NCBI GenBank assembly: GCA_947623305.1
Contig: CANQGQ010000009.1
Location: 1-64,000 of the forward strand
From: an uncultured Alistipes sp.
Lineage (GTDB): Bacteria > Bacteroidota > Bacteroidia > Bacteroidales > Rikenellaceae
Direction of reading: 5' to 3'
DNA: 64,000 nucleotides
The position numbers and the translations under genes are program-made. Below are positions 1-8,328 of the stretch, in pieces. The first letter of the stretch is position 1; each line of letters begins with the position of its first letter. The notes below the pieces were generated by a model. It worked only from the letters and a program-made list of their open reading frames with translations. It was not told where the DNA came from and did not search any database.

Positions 1-72
1 CCGTATGAGGGGAAACTCTCATGTACGGTTCTTAGGGGGGAAGAGGGCAGCAATGCCCTTGACCTACCCGAT
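1..72 (+). mobile_element. 3' end of a group II intron (domains V and VI)
   Basis: Positions 1-31 form domain V, lacking only its first bases: CCGTA pairs with TACGG around a GAAA-type loop. Positions 35-69 form domain VI, a G-rich stem closed by GACCTACCC with an unpaired A as candidate branch point. The intron probably ends at AT (71-72), the usual AY 3' splice site. The body and any reverse transcriptase lie outside the window. It is in the sense orientation of the gene it interrupts, so it could be spliced out. Confidence 0.85.
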
Positions 73-1023
73 CGACCCGCCGACTTGGAGCAGCGCAACG
101 GTCGTGCTGTCCGCAAGGGCAATGGCGTGAAACTGTGGGGTGGCAACAAGGTAGACATCATCATCTACGGCACGGAAAAGACACTCGACGCCTACAAGTT
201 CAATCTTCTGAAAAACAAGCAGATGTTCATTAACCAAATCAACAGCGGTACGGTGGCGGCAAGGCGCATCGACGAGGACACGATGGACGAGAACAGCGGG
301 ATGAATTTCGCCGAGTTCGTGGCTATTCTTTCGGGCAACAACGACCTTTTGAACAAGGCGAAACTCGACAACAAAATCGGGCAGTTGGAAAAGGAGCAGG
401 CGATATTCAATAAAGAGCGTTACCGCGCCGAGCGCAAGATGGAGAAAAACCGGCAGGATATTGCACAGTACCGCCACGGCATCGAGCGGATGACCGAAGA
501 CCGCGCCTATTGCGCCGCCTACGACGGCGAGCGTCGGATGCTCCTGCTCTCCGCGCCGCAGGCGACAACGGAGGAACTGGGGCGCGAACTGCACCGCATA
601 TCCCGTTCCTATCGGGGCGGAGACAGTAAGGTCATAGGCAGTTACATCGGTTTAATGTTGTCCGTCCGCAGCCTATACACGCTGGACGGCTCTTTCGAGC
701 GCAACGTGTTCTATGTCGAGGGCAAGAGCGGATTGAAATACCAGTGCGGCATTTCGGGGGCATTGCCTTTGAGTTTTGCGGAGGCGGCTGTATATCCGCA
801 GACCGCCCTCGACCGGCTGCCGTCGATAATCGAGCGGCAGCAGAAGAGTATCGCCCAGTTGGAAAGCGAACTGCCGACGCTCCGGCAGATTGTCGCAAGG
901 CAATGGAGCAGGAGCGACGAACTTGTCGCCCTGCGCGCGGAGCGCGAAGCATTGCAGAAACGCATCGACGAGACGCTGAAACAGGCGGAGCGCAAAAATC
1001 AACCTATCGGAGAAGCGGCGTAA
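73..1023 (+). CDS. C-terminal exon of SNF2-type helicase/N6-methylase ICE protein
   Basis: This is the downstream exon of a large helicase gene interrupted by the group II intron. Reading opens directly after the intron with R-P-A-D-L-E-Q-R and contains EQRNGRAVRKGN, a superfamily-2 helicase motif VI with its arginine finger. About 300 residues of charged, coiled-coil-rich tail follow. Very large proteins joining a DNA methylase and an SNF2 helicase are common in Bacteroidales conjugative elements and may protect or remodel transferred DNA; that role is inferred. A TTG at 85 could be taken for a start but lies inside the conserved motif, so the gene is partial here. A strong terminator follows the stop. 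Confidence 0.8.
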   Translation, partial: RPADLEQRNGRAVRKGNGVKLWGGNKVDIIIYGTEKTLDAYKFNLLKNKQMFINQINSGTVAARRIDEDTMDENSGMNFAEFVAILSGNNDLLNKAKLDNKIGQLEKEQAIFNKERYRAERKMEKNRQDIAQYRHGIERMTEDRAYCAAYDGERRMLLLSAPQATTEELGRELHRISRSYRGGDSKVIGSYIGLMLSVRSLYTLDGSFERNVFYVEGKSGLKYQCGISGALPLSFAEAAVYPQTALDRLPSIIERQQKSIAQLESELPTLRQIVARQWSRSDELVALRAEREALQKRIDETLKQAERKNQPIGEAA

Positions 1024-1048
1024 CGCCTCTCACATATCAACCTTGTTC

Positions 1049-1084
1049 CCTTTGCCTTGCATCTTTGCAGGGCAAAGGTTTTTT
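1049..1084 (+). terminator. Rho-independent terminator after the helicase exon
   Basis: CCTTTGCC (1049-1056) pairs with GGCAAAGG (1071-1078), followed by a run of six T. Confidence 0.85.
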
Positions 1085-1439
1085 GTGCCAGTGCGCAGAG
1101 GGTGATGCCCTCTTATATAGTCTGACAAACAGACAGAAAGCCCATTTACAGCGCAGCATATCCTCTTTTACATCTTTGTCCCCTCTTGTAGATACTCCAA
1201 CCTTCTCTGTCCTTGCCGCGCCGTTGCGGTTTTCTGCTGCAAAGGTGGGACGTCGCGCTTGATCCTCCGGTTTGAAGTGCATTTCTCGTAAATTCTTCCT
1301 CCCTGCGGAGCGTAATTGCCGAGAAAACCGTCGGATAAAGCCCCGGCGACGTCCCTTGCCTGCACCATAAATCCCCAGCGGCTCCGAAAGTCAGGAGCAA
1401 GAAAAGGGAAAAGATGAAACGAATAAAAATTTTACGATT
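1085..1439. other. Intergenic region, no supported gene
   Basis: About 355 bases separate the terminator from the next gene. A short minus-strand frame (1168-1368) has no recognisable signal, start context or family resemblance and is not called. No repeat or RNA gene was recognised. Confidence 0.5.
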
Positions 1440-1736
1440 ATGGCAGATTATGCAACGAACTTGTTTTATGCAAGTACCCCGAACGAAAAAGACCGTGAAA
1501 AGTTGGAGCAGTTCTTCGACGAGGAAACGTGCGATTGTATGTTTATGGGCGACGACAACCACATCGAGGGCGAGTTTCTTTCTCGTTACGATTACCCCGA
1601 AAAAGAGGTGAACGAACTGATTGCATCGCTGGAGGCTCCGAATGAACTCTATCTGCGAGTGCTGACACACGACCTGTCCAACGAGTATGTAAGTTTTCGC
1701 ATATTTTCCGGAGGCAAGTGGAATATCAAACTCTAA
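1440..1736 (+). CDS. Small acidic hypothetical protein, 98 aa
   Basis: A short acidic protein beginning MADYATNLFYAS, with alternating polar stretches (CDCMFMGDDNHIEGEF) and no signal peptide or membrane segment. No family is recognised. It opens a run of four small same-strand genes with short spacers (1440-2809), which suggests one transcript. Similar batches of small cytosolic proteins in conjugative elements sometimes include anti-restriction or anti-defence factors, but nothing in the sequence shows this. A longer upstream frame starting at 1414 is in another phase and lacks support. Confidence 0.6.
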   Translation: MADYATNLFYASTPNEKDREKLEQFFDEETCDCMFMGDDNHIEGEFLSRYDYPEKEVNELIASLEAPNELYLRVLTHDLSNEYVSFRIFSGGKWNIKL

Positions 1737-1755
1737 CCCCTAAAAACTCAATACT

Positions 1756-1932
1756 ATGTACGAACAGGAAGACACTAACGGCATTATCGGCAGCCCCTGC
1801 ACTTTGCTTAATCCCTACAAGGGTTACACGGAGGGAACGGTTGTCGGTGAATACGGACACGAAATCGTTGTCCGATTGAACAACGGCAAGGAGGTCGTGG
1901 AGTTCCGCGACGAGGTGCTGATTTACGATTAA
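1756..1932 (+). CDS. Hypothetical protein, 58 aa
   Basis: A 58-residue frame starting MYEQEDTNGIIG and ending EVLIYD, 19 bases after the preceding gene and 18 bases before the next. The composition looks like a small beta-rich domain (EGTVVGEYGHEIVVRLNNGK), and the polarity pattern resembles real coding sequence. The function is unknown. It was called because it fills the gap between two genes of the same apparent operon in a coding-like manner. Confidence 0.55.
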   Translation: MYEQEDTNGIIGSPCTLLNPYKGYTEGTVVGEYGHEIVVRLNNGKEVVEFRDEVLIYD

Positions 1933-1950
1933 CCATTAACACAACAGATT

Positions 1951-2385
1951 ATGAGAGCAAAGATTATGACCTGCGACAGCACGGGCAGAAAGATTGTTTC
2001 AAAGTACAGCCAACTCACGCCCATAGGCAAAGACGTTTATGCCGCCCTTATCTCAAAGAGTGTAAGCGGCAACAGCGAGAACGATATATACAGCATCGTC
2101 TTCGCCATTGACAAGGTATTTTTCAGTGTCTGCTATGTTCCTCGCCGTGTTATCGACAACCGAGAATGCCGCGCAAAGTTCATCGAGGGCAGAAACGATT
2201 GGTGCGAGAGCGTCAAAAAAGCGGCGGCAGAGAATGCCTATATTCCGCTGCTCTATGTTCGGGTTTTTGAACTGTTGGGAGAAGACACTGCACCGCTCCT
2301 GCAAGCCAGAGAGAACGATATGCGCGTCCGTGCGGAACACAATGCCGAGAACAGCAAGCGATACCCCTATATCCAAGTAGCATAA
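1951..2385 (+). CDS. Hypothetical protein, 144 aa
   Basis: A soluble protein starting MRAKIMTCDSTGRKIVSK, with a mixed alpha/beta pattern and no export signal. No family is recognised. It is the third of four short genes between 1440 and 2809 on the same strand, each preceded by a short A-rich leader typical of Bacteroidetes translation starts. The grouping suggests co-expression as accessory functions of the conjugative element; the role is unknown. Confidence 0.6.
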   Translation: MRAKIMTCDSTGRKIVSKYSQLTPIGKDVYAALISKSVSGNSENDIYSIVFAIDKVFFSVCYVPRRVIDNRECRAKFIEGRNDWCESVKKAAAENAYIPLLYVRVFELLGEDTAPLLQARENDMRVRAEHNAENSKRYPYIQVA

Positions 2386-2407
2386 CATATTCTAACGCAA
2401 TAAAATT

Positions 2408-2809
2408 ATGGCAAAGTTCGATTTCTCGCACCTTTTCTCGCCTCGGCATAGCCCGAACAAGTTCGGCTCTGCGCTCGGCTTATCGAAAAGGTTCAGTTTT
2501 TACCAAGACCGCAAGGTTACCAGTTGGGAGCGTGATACATTTACGGTGGAAGCCGCGGATTACAGAGAAGCCGTCGAAATCATCCAATCGTTACAGGGGC
2601 AGGATATGTCGGATGTCGATGACGGGCGAATAGAGTTCGTCGAATGCCGCTCTTTGTGGGAAACGTCGGAGAATCTCTTGCCCGAAGAGAACGGCGGTGT
2701 AGCAACGATGATTGTCTATGATAACAACGATGCAGAGGTTATGGCAAACGGTGTTACACTCCCGTATTGCGGCAGTAATCCCGATACTGCCTTTGCGGAC
2801 AACCGATGA
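2408..2809 (+). CDS. Hypothetical protein, 133 aa
   Basis: A soluble protein starting MAKFDFSHLFSPRHSPNKFG, with an acidic C-terminal half and no membrane or signal segment. Not recognised. It is the last gene of the 1440-2809 cluster; its TGA stop is three bases before a 17-bp perfect hairpin that probably ends the transcript. Confidence 0.6.
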   Translation: MAKFDFSHLFSPRHSPNKFGSALGLSKRFSFYQDRKVTSWERDTFTVEAADYREAVEIIQSLQGQDMSDVDDGRIEFVECRSLWETSENLLPEENGGVATMIVYDNNDAEVMANGVTLPYCGSNPDTAFADNR

Positions 2810-2812
2810 CGC

Positions 2813-2850
2813 ACTCCTGCTGTGGCGGTGAATACCGCCACAGCAGGAGT
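2813..2850 (+). terminator. 17-bp perfect hairpin after the small-gene cluster
   Basis: ACTCCTGCTGTGGCGGT (2813-2829) and its exact complement (2834-2850) flank a GAAT loop. There is no immediate T run, only TTTT about 10 bases on, so it may end or stabilise the transcript rather than act as a classic intrinsic terminator. Confidence 0.6.
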
Positions 2851-3336
2851 TGCCGTCTGCCTTTTATAGAATTTCCCGAATGTATTTGTCCATTCTCTTT
2901 TGGCTGCGCCGCTCCCTTTTTTACCCCCTTTTCATTCGCACCGCAGGCGACCGGTCGTTCTGCTCGTCAGGCAGGCTTCTGCCTCTCATCGGGCTATGTG
3001 TTGCCTGCCCATTGCCGACCGGCGGGCAAATCGGGACTGCCGGCACGATAGCGTCCCGCCGTCTTTTTCTCTTGTCGGCACACATGGCGGGCGAATCCTT
3101 CACGGTCGCGTTCCCTTGGCTGCCCGCTACTGTTGCGGCATGTTCCTGCCGCTCCCACATTGGGCTCCCACACCGGTCTTAGCCTTTCTGTCGGTTTCTG
3201 GTCGATTGCCGGAGCGTGCGGCTTTTTCTCTTCGAGGAGCCGTGTTTCTTCATCCCTGCCGAATCCGCTCTCCGCTGTCGTGCCCCGTCTTTTTCATAAC
3301 TGTTCTTTTCTTCGGTTAACAATCATTTTCCTGATG
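2851..3336 (-). other. GC-rich gene-less stretch, possible minus-strand RNA
   Basis: No convincing protein frame exists on either strand: the frames present are short, overlapping and of odd composition. A near-perfect Bacteroidetes -7 box on the minus strand lies at its right edge and the 38-base hairpin at its left edge. A minus-strand transcript of roughly 480 bases could span it. This is inferred. Confidence 0.3.
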
Positions 3337-3344
3337 CAAAGATA
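3337..3344 (-). promoter_or_regulatory. Bacteroidetes -7 box TATCTTTG, minus strand
   Basis: The minus strand reads TATCTTTGCA, the canonical primary-sigma -7 motif. No clear -33 TTTG is seen at the right distance, and no protein gene lies downstream on that strand before 2810. Confidence 0.4.
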
Positions 3345-3537
3345 GTATGCAGACAGGCACGCATCTGCGATGCTTGACCAATGGCATATCGCGCAAATCT
3401 TCCTTTATCGAGCCTCCGGTTTTGTCCTGCGGACGAAAAATAAAGCGTATTTGTGCGCTATCCTTGGTGCATCCTTTTCTGCACCTACTTTATAAGCATC
3501 GTAAAATTAATTTAATAACCTTCAAAAACAGTTCAAA

Positions 3538-3927
3538 ATGAAAAAGTACGTAAACACCTTCGAGGTAACCGGCTTCGTAGCCACCGATGCAGAAATCCGT
3601 CAGCTCGCCTCTTCGAGCGTCGCACGCTTCCCGCTGTCAATCTCCCGTCAGGACAACAGCGGCAAAGAGACCACCCGCGTATCCGCGCTGATCACTGTGG
3701 AAGCGTGGCGCAGGAACGAGAACGCCCAGACGCTGGAGCAGCTCGTCAAGGGGACGCTCGTAACCGTCAAGGGCTTCTTCAAGCCCACCGAGTGGGTCGA
3801 CAAGGAGACCGGTGAGATGCACCACCGCGTCATCCTGGCAGCCACCGACATTTGCCCCGCCAATACCGACGAGGAGGCTCCGGCGGAGCAGCCGGCCAAA
3901 ACCCGAAAGAAGAAAGGGCAGAAGTAA
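3538..3927 (+). CDS. ssb: Single-stranded DNA-binding protein, element-encoded
   Basis: A 129-residue OB-fold protein of the SSB family. It begins MKKYVNTFEVTGFVATDAEI, has the variable loop and the strand VEAWRRNENAQTLEQLVKGT, then a basic Lys/Arg tail (KTRKKKGQK) instead of the acidic DDDIPF-like tip of housekeeping SSB. Element-borne SSBs coat transferred single-stranded DNA during conjugation. The altered tail suggests it may not recruit the host SSB-binding proteins in the usual way (inference). The AT-rich leader before the start has only a weak -7-like match at 3459-3466. A terminator follows directly. Confidence 0.85.
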   Translation: MKKYVNTFEVTGFVATDAEIRQLASSSVARFPLSISRQDNSGKETTRVSALITVEAWRRNENAQTLEQLVKGTLVTVKGFFKPTEWVDKETGEMHHRVILAATDICPANTDEEAPAEQPAKTRKKKGQK

Positions 3928-3946
3928 CTCCTGCCCGCCTTCGGAC

Positions 3947-3970
3947 AAAGCGACCTCCGGGTCGCTTTTG
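3947..3970 (+). terminator. Terminator after ssb
   Basis: AAAGCGACC (3947-3955) pairs with GGTCGCTTT (3960-3968) around a four-base loop and runs into TTTTGTTTTG. Confidence 0.85.
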
Positions 3971-4017
3971 TTTTGCTCATCGACGGTCCCCGATCACGAC
4001 TTTTATAGGCAAATGTG

Positions 4018-4044
4018 AAAAAGGCGTCCATTGCTGAACGCCTT
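4018..4044 (-). terminator. Terminator after HU-like gene
   Basis: On the minus strand AAGGCGT (4044-4038) pairs with ACGCCTT (4027-4021), followed by TTTTTC. It lies about 20 bases downstream of the HU-like gene stop. Confidence 0.8.
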
Positions 4045-4064
4045 CTCAATTCTATGTAACGCGG

Positions 4065-4331
4065 CTATTTCAGCGTCCAACTTTTCGACGGCTTGAACGC
4101 CGGGACATCGTGTGCGGGAATGACGATAGTCGTATTCTTCGAGATGTTGCGCGCTTTCTTCTCGGCACGATGTTTCAGATGAAACGTCCCGAACCCGCGC
4201 AGATAGACGTTCTCGCCGCTGGTGAGCGAGTTGCGTATCTGCTCCATAAACGATTCCACCACAGCCGAGACGGTTGCTTTTTCTACGCCGGTCTGCGATG
4301 CGGCGATAGATACTATTTCCTGTTTTGTCAT
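4065..4331 (-). CDS. HU/IHF-family DNA-bending protein
   Basis: An 88-residue histone-like protein starting MTKQEIVSIAASQTGVEK, with the family signature VYLRGFGTFHLKHRAEKKAR and a C-terminal VPAFKPSKSW segment. HU-type proteins bend DNA as dimers and support recombination, replication and relaxosome formation. The longer frame to 4404 in another phase is a shadow. It has its own -7 box upstream (4372-4379) and its own terminator, so it appears monocistronic, convergent with ssb. Confidence 0.9.
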   Translation of the reverse strand: MTKQEIVSIAASQTGVEKATVSAVVESFMEQIRNSLTSGENVYLRGFGTFHLKHRAEKKARNISKNTTIVIPAHDVPAFKPSKSWTLK

Positions 4332-4371
4332 AATCGGTATGTTTTATAAGTTCTTTTTGTTGTAATTTGCA

Positions 4372-4379
4372 CAAAGATA
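4372..4379 (-). promoter_or_regulatory. Promoter -7 box of the HU-like gene
   Basis: The minus strand reads TTTTGCTATCTTTGTGC; TATCTTTG is the Bacteroidetes -7 consensus, about 40 bases upstream of the ATG at 4331. Confidence 0.7.
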
Positions 4380-4460
4380 GCAAAAGATTTTTGCTCTGAA
4401 GCAATTATACCGCCTCCATGCCGGTTATTCCGGTTCCAGTTCTATCAGTCGTCGCACGCT

Positions 4461-4877
4461 TCATCTGTTATCGAATACTTCGCCTCTGATATCCGAGATG
4501 GCATCGAACGGTATGATCATCCCGTCTGTCAACACAATAGAGCCGCCTGCGTCATCGACCTTTTTTATCGCTCCGCTGACAGTGCGGTACGTTCCACCCG
4601 CCTTTTTCAGGTCTGGCTGGAAATAGGTGATTTCGACGACGGGGCTGCTGTCCGCATGAAGCAAATAATTCATCTTTCGATTCAGCATATCCCGCTCGCC
4701 CTGCGTCAGTTCCTGCTGTACGTCGGTCAGGCGGGCTGTCTCCTCGATGGCTGCGTCGTGCCCCGTCAGTGCGGCAAAGGGTGCGAACTGTGCGGCACGG
4801 TTGTAGAGCGACATCTGCGGATGCCGTTTGGAAACGTGGTGCGGCAGATGGATGATATCGTCGTAGGGTGTTTTCAT
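4461..4877 (-). CDS. YolD-like protein
   Basis: 138 residues starting [20 protein letters not shown]. The N-terminal part ([23 protein letters not shown]) matches the YolD-like family, followed by a small beta-rich domain ending [12 protein letters not shown]. YolD-like genes are typically paired with UvrX/UmuC-type Y-family polymerases, as here. The start at 4877 gives the usual ATGA overlap with the polymerase stop, so the two are translationally coupled. The much longer upstream frame is rejected because it runs through the polymerase gene. Its role is probably accessory to translesion synthesis. Confidence 0.8.
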   Translation of the reverse strand: MKTPYDDIIHLPHHVSKRHPQMSLYNRAAQFAPFAALTGHDAAIEETARLTDVQQELTQGERDMLNRKMNYLLHADSSPVVEITYFQPDLKKAGGTYRTVSGAIKKVDDAGGSIVLTDGMIIPFDAISDIRGEVFDNR

Positions 4878-6382
4878 GCCTTGTGTCCTCCGATTTGCTC
4901 GTTGCGTTCCTTTGTGGTTGCTCCTTCTTCGAAATTCAGCCCTTTCAGTATCGCATTCCTGCCGAACTGTTTCTTGATTTTCAGAATCGTCTCCTGCACC
5001 TTGCGCTCCTTTGTCAGTTCGGCATTCTCCTTCGTCTGTTCCGCCTCGATGGCTTCGTAATCGACAAACAGGTCGTATTGTATAGGCGTGCTCTGCTGCG
5101 GTGCCGCTCCCTCCGCTGTCACATGATTTGTGGTGAGATTCAGCCGTCGCACTAACAGGTCGCTGTGGATGATTCTGTCGTACAACTCCATAGCCGCCTT
5201 TGTTATCATTCGCGCCGAGGAGGTCGGCATGGAAAGATTCGCCGTTCCGTGCGAGTGCTTCGGAATCTGCCGCCCGTAGTAATCGGTCTTTATACTGCCT
5301 TTGTATTTCGACCGGATAGCCGGATCGTTCAGGCTCTCCGTGTCGTAGCCAACGGTCAGCACCAATTGATCCGTCACCATTCTTCTGTCGAGCAGGTCGA
5401 GAGCGGCAGACTCCGCCATCTCCCGGACCACCACGCGCGCCTTTTTCGCCGTGTACGGCTCCTGCAGCACCTGTCCGTTGCTGAACGAGTTGGTCTCGGG
5501 CCTGTAGGCTTTTACCATCTCCATCGTACACGGCTCCCAGCCCCATGCGTGGTCTATCAGCAGTTCGGCATTCACGCCGAACAGGTCGTACAGCAGCTGC
5601 TCATTCCGCTCGGACTGGCGGGCGATATCGCCCATCGTGTAGAGACCGTACTGCGCCAGCCGCTCCGCGATGCCTTTGCCCACCCGCCAGAAATCCGTCA
5701 GCGGACGGTGCGACCAGAGCGTCTGCCGATAGGAGGTCTCGTCCAGTTCAGCAATGCGCACGCCGTCTTTATCCGCCGGGATATGTTTGGCGACAATGTC
5801 CATCGCCACCTTGCACAAATACATATTGCTGCCGATGCCTGCCGTCGCCGTGATGCCGGTCTGTTTCAGGACATCGCTGATAATCGCGCGCGCAAGTTCT
5901 CGGGCCGACATCTTGTAGGTCGAGAGGTAGGAGGTCGCATCTATGAATACCTCGTCTATGGAGTAGACGTGCATATCCTCGGGTGCAATGTTTTTGAGGT
6001 AGATTTCGTAGATATGCGTGCTGTACTCGATGTAGAATGCCATGCGCGGCGGAGCGACGATGTAGTCCACCTCCCAGTCCGGATGCGCTTTGAGGTCGAT
6101 ATCCGACACGGACTTTCCGACAAGACGGCGTCCGCCGGTGCGGTATCGTCGCTCGTTGTTCACCTCGCGGATGCGCTGCACGACCTCGAAGAGCCGCGCA
6201 CGGCCGCCGATGCCGTAGGCCTTCATCGAGGGGCTGACGGCGAGACAGATGGTCTTCTCCGTCCGGCTCTTGTCGGCAACGACGAGGTTGGTGGTGAGCG
6301 GATTCAATCCTCTCTCCACACACTCGACCGACGCATAGAACGATTTCAGGTCGATGGCGATATAGGTGCGCTTGTCGGACAT
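4874..6382 (-). CDS. Y-family DNA polymerase (UmuC/UvrX type)
   Basis: A 502-residue translesion polymerase. The first catalytic block is [15 protein letters not shown] (metal-binding Asp and steric-gate-region Phe-Tyr), and the second carboxylate motif is [12 protein letters not shown] near residue 143. Then come the helix-hairpin-helix-like thumb ([18 protein letters not shown]) and the little-finger domain. The length fits UmuC/UvrX proteins. It lies 24 bases after the resolvase-like gene and overlaps the YolD gene, forming a three-gene operon. Polymerases on conjugative elements may help complete second-strand synthesis or raise mutation rates after transfer (inference). No LexA-like operator was identified. 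Confidence 0.88.
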   Translation of the reverse strand: MSDKRTYIAIDLKSFYASVECVERGLNPLTTNLVVADKSRTEKTICLAVSPSMKAYGIGGRARLFEVVQRIREVNNERRYRTGGRRLVGKSVSDIDLKAHPDWEVDYIVAPPRMAFYIEYSTHIYEIYLKNIAPEDMHVYSIDEVFIDATSYLSTYKMSARELARAIISDVLKQTGITATAGIGSNMYLCKVAMDIVAKHIPADKDGVRIAELDETSYRQTLWSHRPLTDFWRVGKGIAERLAQYGLYTMGDIARQSERNEQLLYDLFGVNAELLIDHAWGWEPCTMEMVKAYRPETNSFSNGQVLQEPYTAKKARVVVREMAESAALDLLDRRMVTDQLVLTVGYDTESLNDPAIRSKYKGSIKTDYYGRQIPKHSHGTANLSMPTSSARMITKAAMELYDRIIHSDLLVRRLNLTTNHVTAEGAAPQQSTPIQYDLFVDYEAIEAEQTKENAELTKERKVQETILKIKKQFGRNAILKGLNFEEGATTKERNEQIGGHKA

Positions 6383-6406
6383 ACTTTCTGCAATGCAAAT
6401 CGTGTG

Positions 6407-7042
6407 TCATTTTTTCTTTCTCGGCGCCCTCAATCCCGAACTCACGCTGAATTTTCCTCTGTCGAGCCGCACCGCATATCTCCTCAATACGTTGTATATC
6501 GTGGTCTTGCTCTTGCAACCGCTCTTGAGCATGATATCTTCTGCCGTGTAGCCGTTGCGATACATATCTATGATTTGCTTGTCCCGCTCACTCTTGGGGA
6601 GTTTCTCCTTATTCCCTTCGCTCATCAACCGGATATTGCGGTGCAACTCGAATATGTGGGCGGATGCTTTGCGAAGCGCGGCGACCTCCTCGGGCAAGGC
6701 ACCGATCATATAGAGGACATCCGACGCCGTCGTCTCGGGGAATAACTCGTCGCGGGAATCTATCTTGTCCCGAACGGATATGATACGCACCGCCTTGATG
6801 CGGCAATACTCCACGAACTTCGACATTTCCGACGAGCCGCGCAGCGCATTGCTGAACTTGGCGACAACGAGTTCGTCCCCTCGTCTCAACGTCGTCAACA
6901 ACTGTTTCCATTGCGGGCGCGTCTCTTCATTCCGCTCGGGTTCTTCCACCACCTGTACACAACCGTACTGTTGCATCCACGCCTTGTCCGCTTCGTATTC
7001 GGCGTAGTCGCCGGCCCTGAATATGTATCCTACCTTTGCCAT
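6407..7042 (-). CDS. Serine-recombinase-like protein without the catalytic serine
   Basis: 211 residues with the fold pattern of a small resolvase: an N-terminal strand MAKVGYIFRAGD, then DELVVAKFSNALRGSSEM, then a strand RIISVRDKIDS, and a C-terminal Hin-type helix-turn-helix (YTAEDIMLKSGCKSKTTIYNVLRR). In active resolvases the first strand reads YxRVS; here it reads YIFRAGD, so the nucleophilic serine is absent. It is therefore likely a DNA-binding regulator or a degenerate recombinase rather than an active one. It is the first gene of the operon with the Y-family polymerase and YolD protein. Confidence 0.75.
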   Translation of the reverse strand: MAKVGYIFRAGDYAEYEADKAWMQQYGCVQVVEEPERNEETRPQWKQLLTTLRRGDELVVAKFSNALRGSSEMSKFVEYCRIKAVRIISVRDKIDSRDELFPETTASDVLYMIGALPEEVAALRKASAHIFELHRNIRLMSEGNKEKLPKSERDKQIIDMYRNGYTAEDIMLKSGCKSKTTIYNVLRRYAVRLDRGKFSVSSGLRAPRKKK

Positions 7043-7069
7043 TGCTGCAGTGCATCATGATAACAAGTA

Positions 7070-7077
7070 CAAATATA
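7070..7077 (-). promoter_or_regulatory. Promoter -7 box of the resolvase/polymerase operon
   Basis: The minus strand reads TGTTATATTTGTAC; TATATTTG fits TAnnTTTG, about 30 bases upstream of the ATG at 7042. Confidence 0.6.
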
Positions 7078-7244
7078 ACACTTGTTTTGAAAAATATGTA
7101 CTCGTTCCGCTTATCGCCCTGCCGGCGCCCCGAGAAACTGCATTTTATTTTCATTTGTTTTCATTGATATTTAGACTATTAAGTACAAACAGAGAATATC
7201 ATCAATCTTTGAATATTTTTTGTTGCGATACCCGGAAATGTACT

Positions 7245-7252
7245 TACATTTG
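7245..7252 (+). promoter_or_regulatory. Promoter -7 box of the lipoprotein operon
   Basis: TACATTTG, with TTTG at 7219-7222 as -33 element (22-base spacer), 25 bases before the start at 7277. It is divergent from the resolvase operon promoter. Confidence 0.6.
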
Positions 7253-7276
7253 CTGAAAAATGAACTGTAACGGCGG

Positions 7277-8311
7277 ATGAAGACAAGAAAAATGTACTGC
7301 TTATATACGGCACTCTTTGCCGTTCCGATTGCCGCGCTTGTGTTCGCATCGTGCAGCGGCAAACAGGGAGATGCGATGCTCAAGACGGCGGCCAATCCTG
7401 CCGTCGCATACCGGGCATACCTTTTCGCTATGCGCAACCGCACCGATCTTTCTACGCAGGAGCTGGCTCGTGAACTCCGGCACTGGCAGGCGTTGGACGA
7501 TTCCGTCGCCCTGCACTTGCAGCGCGATACGCTCTCGTTCCACTCCGACACGCGCAACGAGTGCGACCTGCTGCACGATTCCGTCCGCACAGAGTTCTGC
7601 CGGCTGGCTCTTTCACGCTCGCGGACATACAGCGACCTGCTCTATCTGAAAGAGTACCTCTCTCCCTATTTCGATGATGATGAACTGCTCTTGTCGGCAG
7701 AGGAGATTCAGCCGTTCTTTGAGAGCGTGAGCCATCAGCCGCCTTTCTCGGGCAACTGCGAGCAAACGGTCAAGGCGTATCGGGATATGCTGCGCAAGAT
7801 ACTCGGCAGAGGAATCCGCAGCACGGACGACCTGATGCTTTTCATCAGACGGGAAGATGCCGTATTCCGCGCATTTCTCACGCATCTGAATGAACTCGGG
7901 CAGATGAATCTCTCCGACATCACACGCGACACCGAGCGGTGCTGTATGCAGGTATTCCATGCCGCCGAGCGCGGGGACCTATCGTACAAAGAGGCGGTGA
8001 TCTATCTGGCTATGCGCACCAACCGCCGCCTGCTGCTGAATATGCAGCAGTGTGCCGACGACATCCGCGGCGGGAAAGTCGGAACGGCGCAGCAGGCGCA
8101 AGCCTATATCTGGGTGCTTCTGCAGCCATACACCTCTTTGGATGCTTTCGGTATCGCGCTGCTCTCTCCGCAGGAGCGGAAGGCGCTCCATCTGGCGGCT
8201 GCCGATACACCCAATCTAATCGACCTGCTCAGCAATGCTGTGTCGCTCGACAACGAACACCTCGACGATATTCCGTCACTGCTTGTGCAGGCATATATCT
8301 CAACGCTGTAA
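7277..8311 (+). CDS. Predicted lipoprotein, 344 aa
   Basis: An exported lipoprotein: MKTRKMYCLYTALFAVPIAALVFASC is a signal peptide ending in a lipobox with the acylated Cys in FASC-SG. The mature part is mainly alpha-helical and charged, with no recognised domain. It starts a same-strand run of genes to 9666 (lipoprotein, small protein, small protein, membrane protein), suggesting an envelope-associated accessory operon of the element. The start is placed 25 bases after a good promoter box. The function is unknown. Confidence 0.75.
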   Translation: MKTRKMYCLYTALFAVPIAALVFASCSGKQGDAMLKTAANPAVAYRAYLFAMRNRTDLSTQELARELRHWQALDDSVALHLQRDTLSFHSDTRNECDLLHDSVRTEFCRLALSRSRTYSDLLYLKEYLSPYFDDDELLLSAEEIQPFFESVSHQPPFSGNCEQTVKAYRDMLRKILGRGIRSTDDLMLFIRREDAVFRAFLTHLNELGQMNLSDITRDTERCCMQVFHAAERGDLSYKEAVIYLAMRTNRRLLLNMQQCADDIRGGKVGTAQQAQAYIWVLLQPYTSLDAFGIALLSPQERKALHLAAADTPNLIDLLSNAVSLDNEHLDDIPSLLVQAYISTL

Positions 8312-8328
8312 TAGAAACGTAAACCGAT

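Noticed and set aside
2921..3160. Minus-strand 79-codon frame in the gap before ssb
   Set aside because: It lacks coding character and the region is better explained as noncoding; it is kept only as part of a possible RNA.
5165..6745. Long plus-strand open frame (526 codons) opposite the Y-family polymerase
   Set aside because: It is antisense to a protein with clear catalytic motifs and has an odd His/Arg/Val-rich composition.
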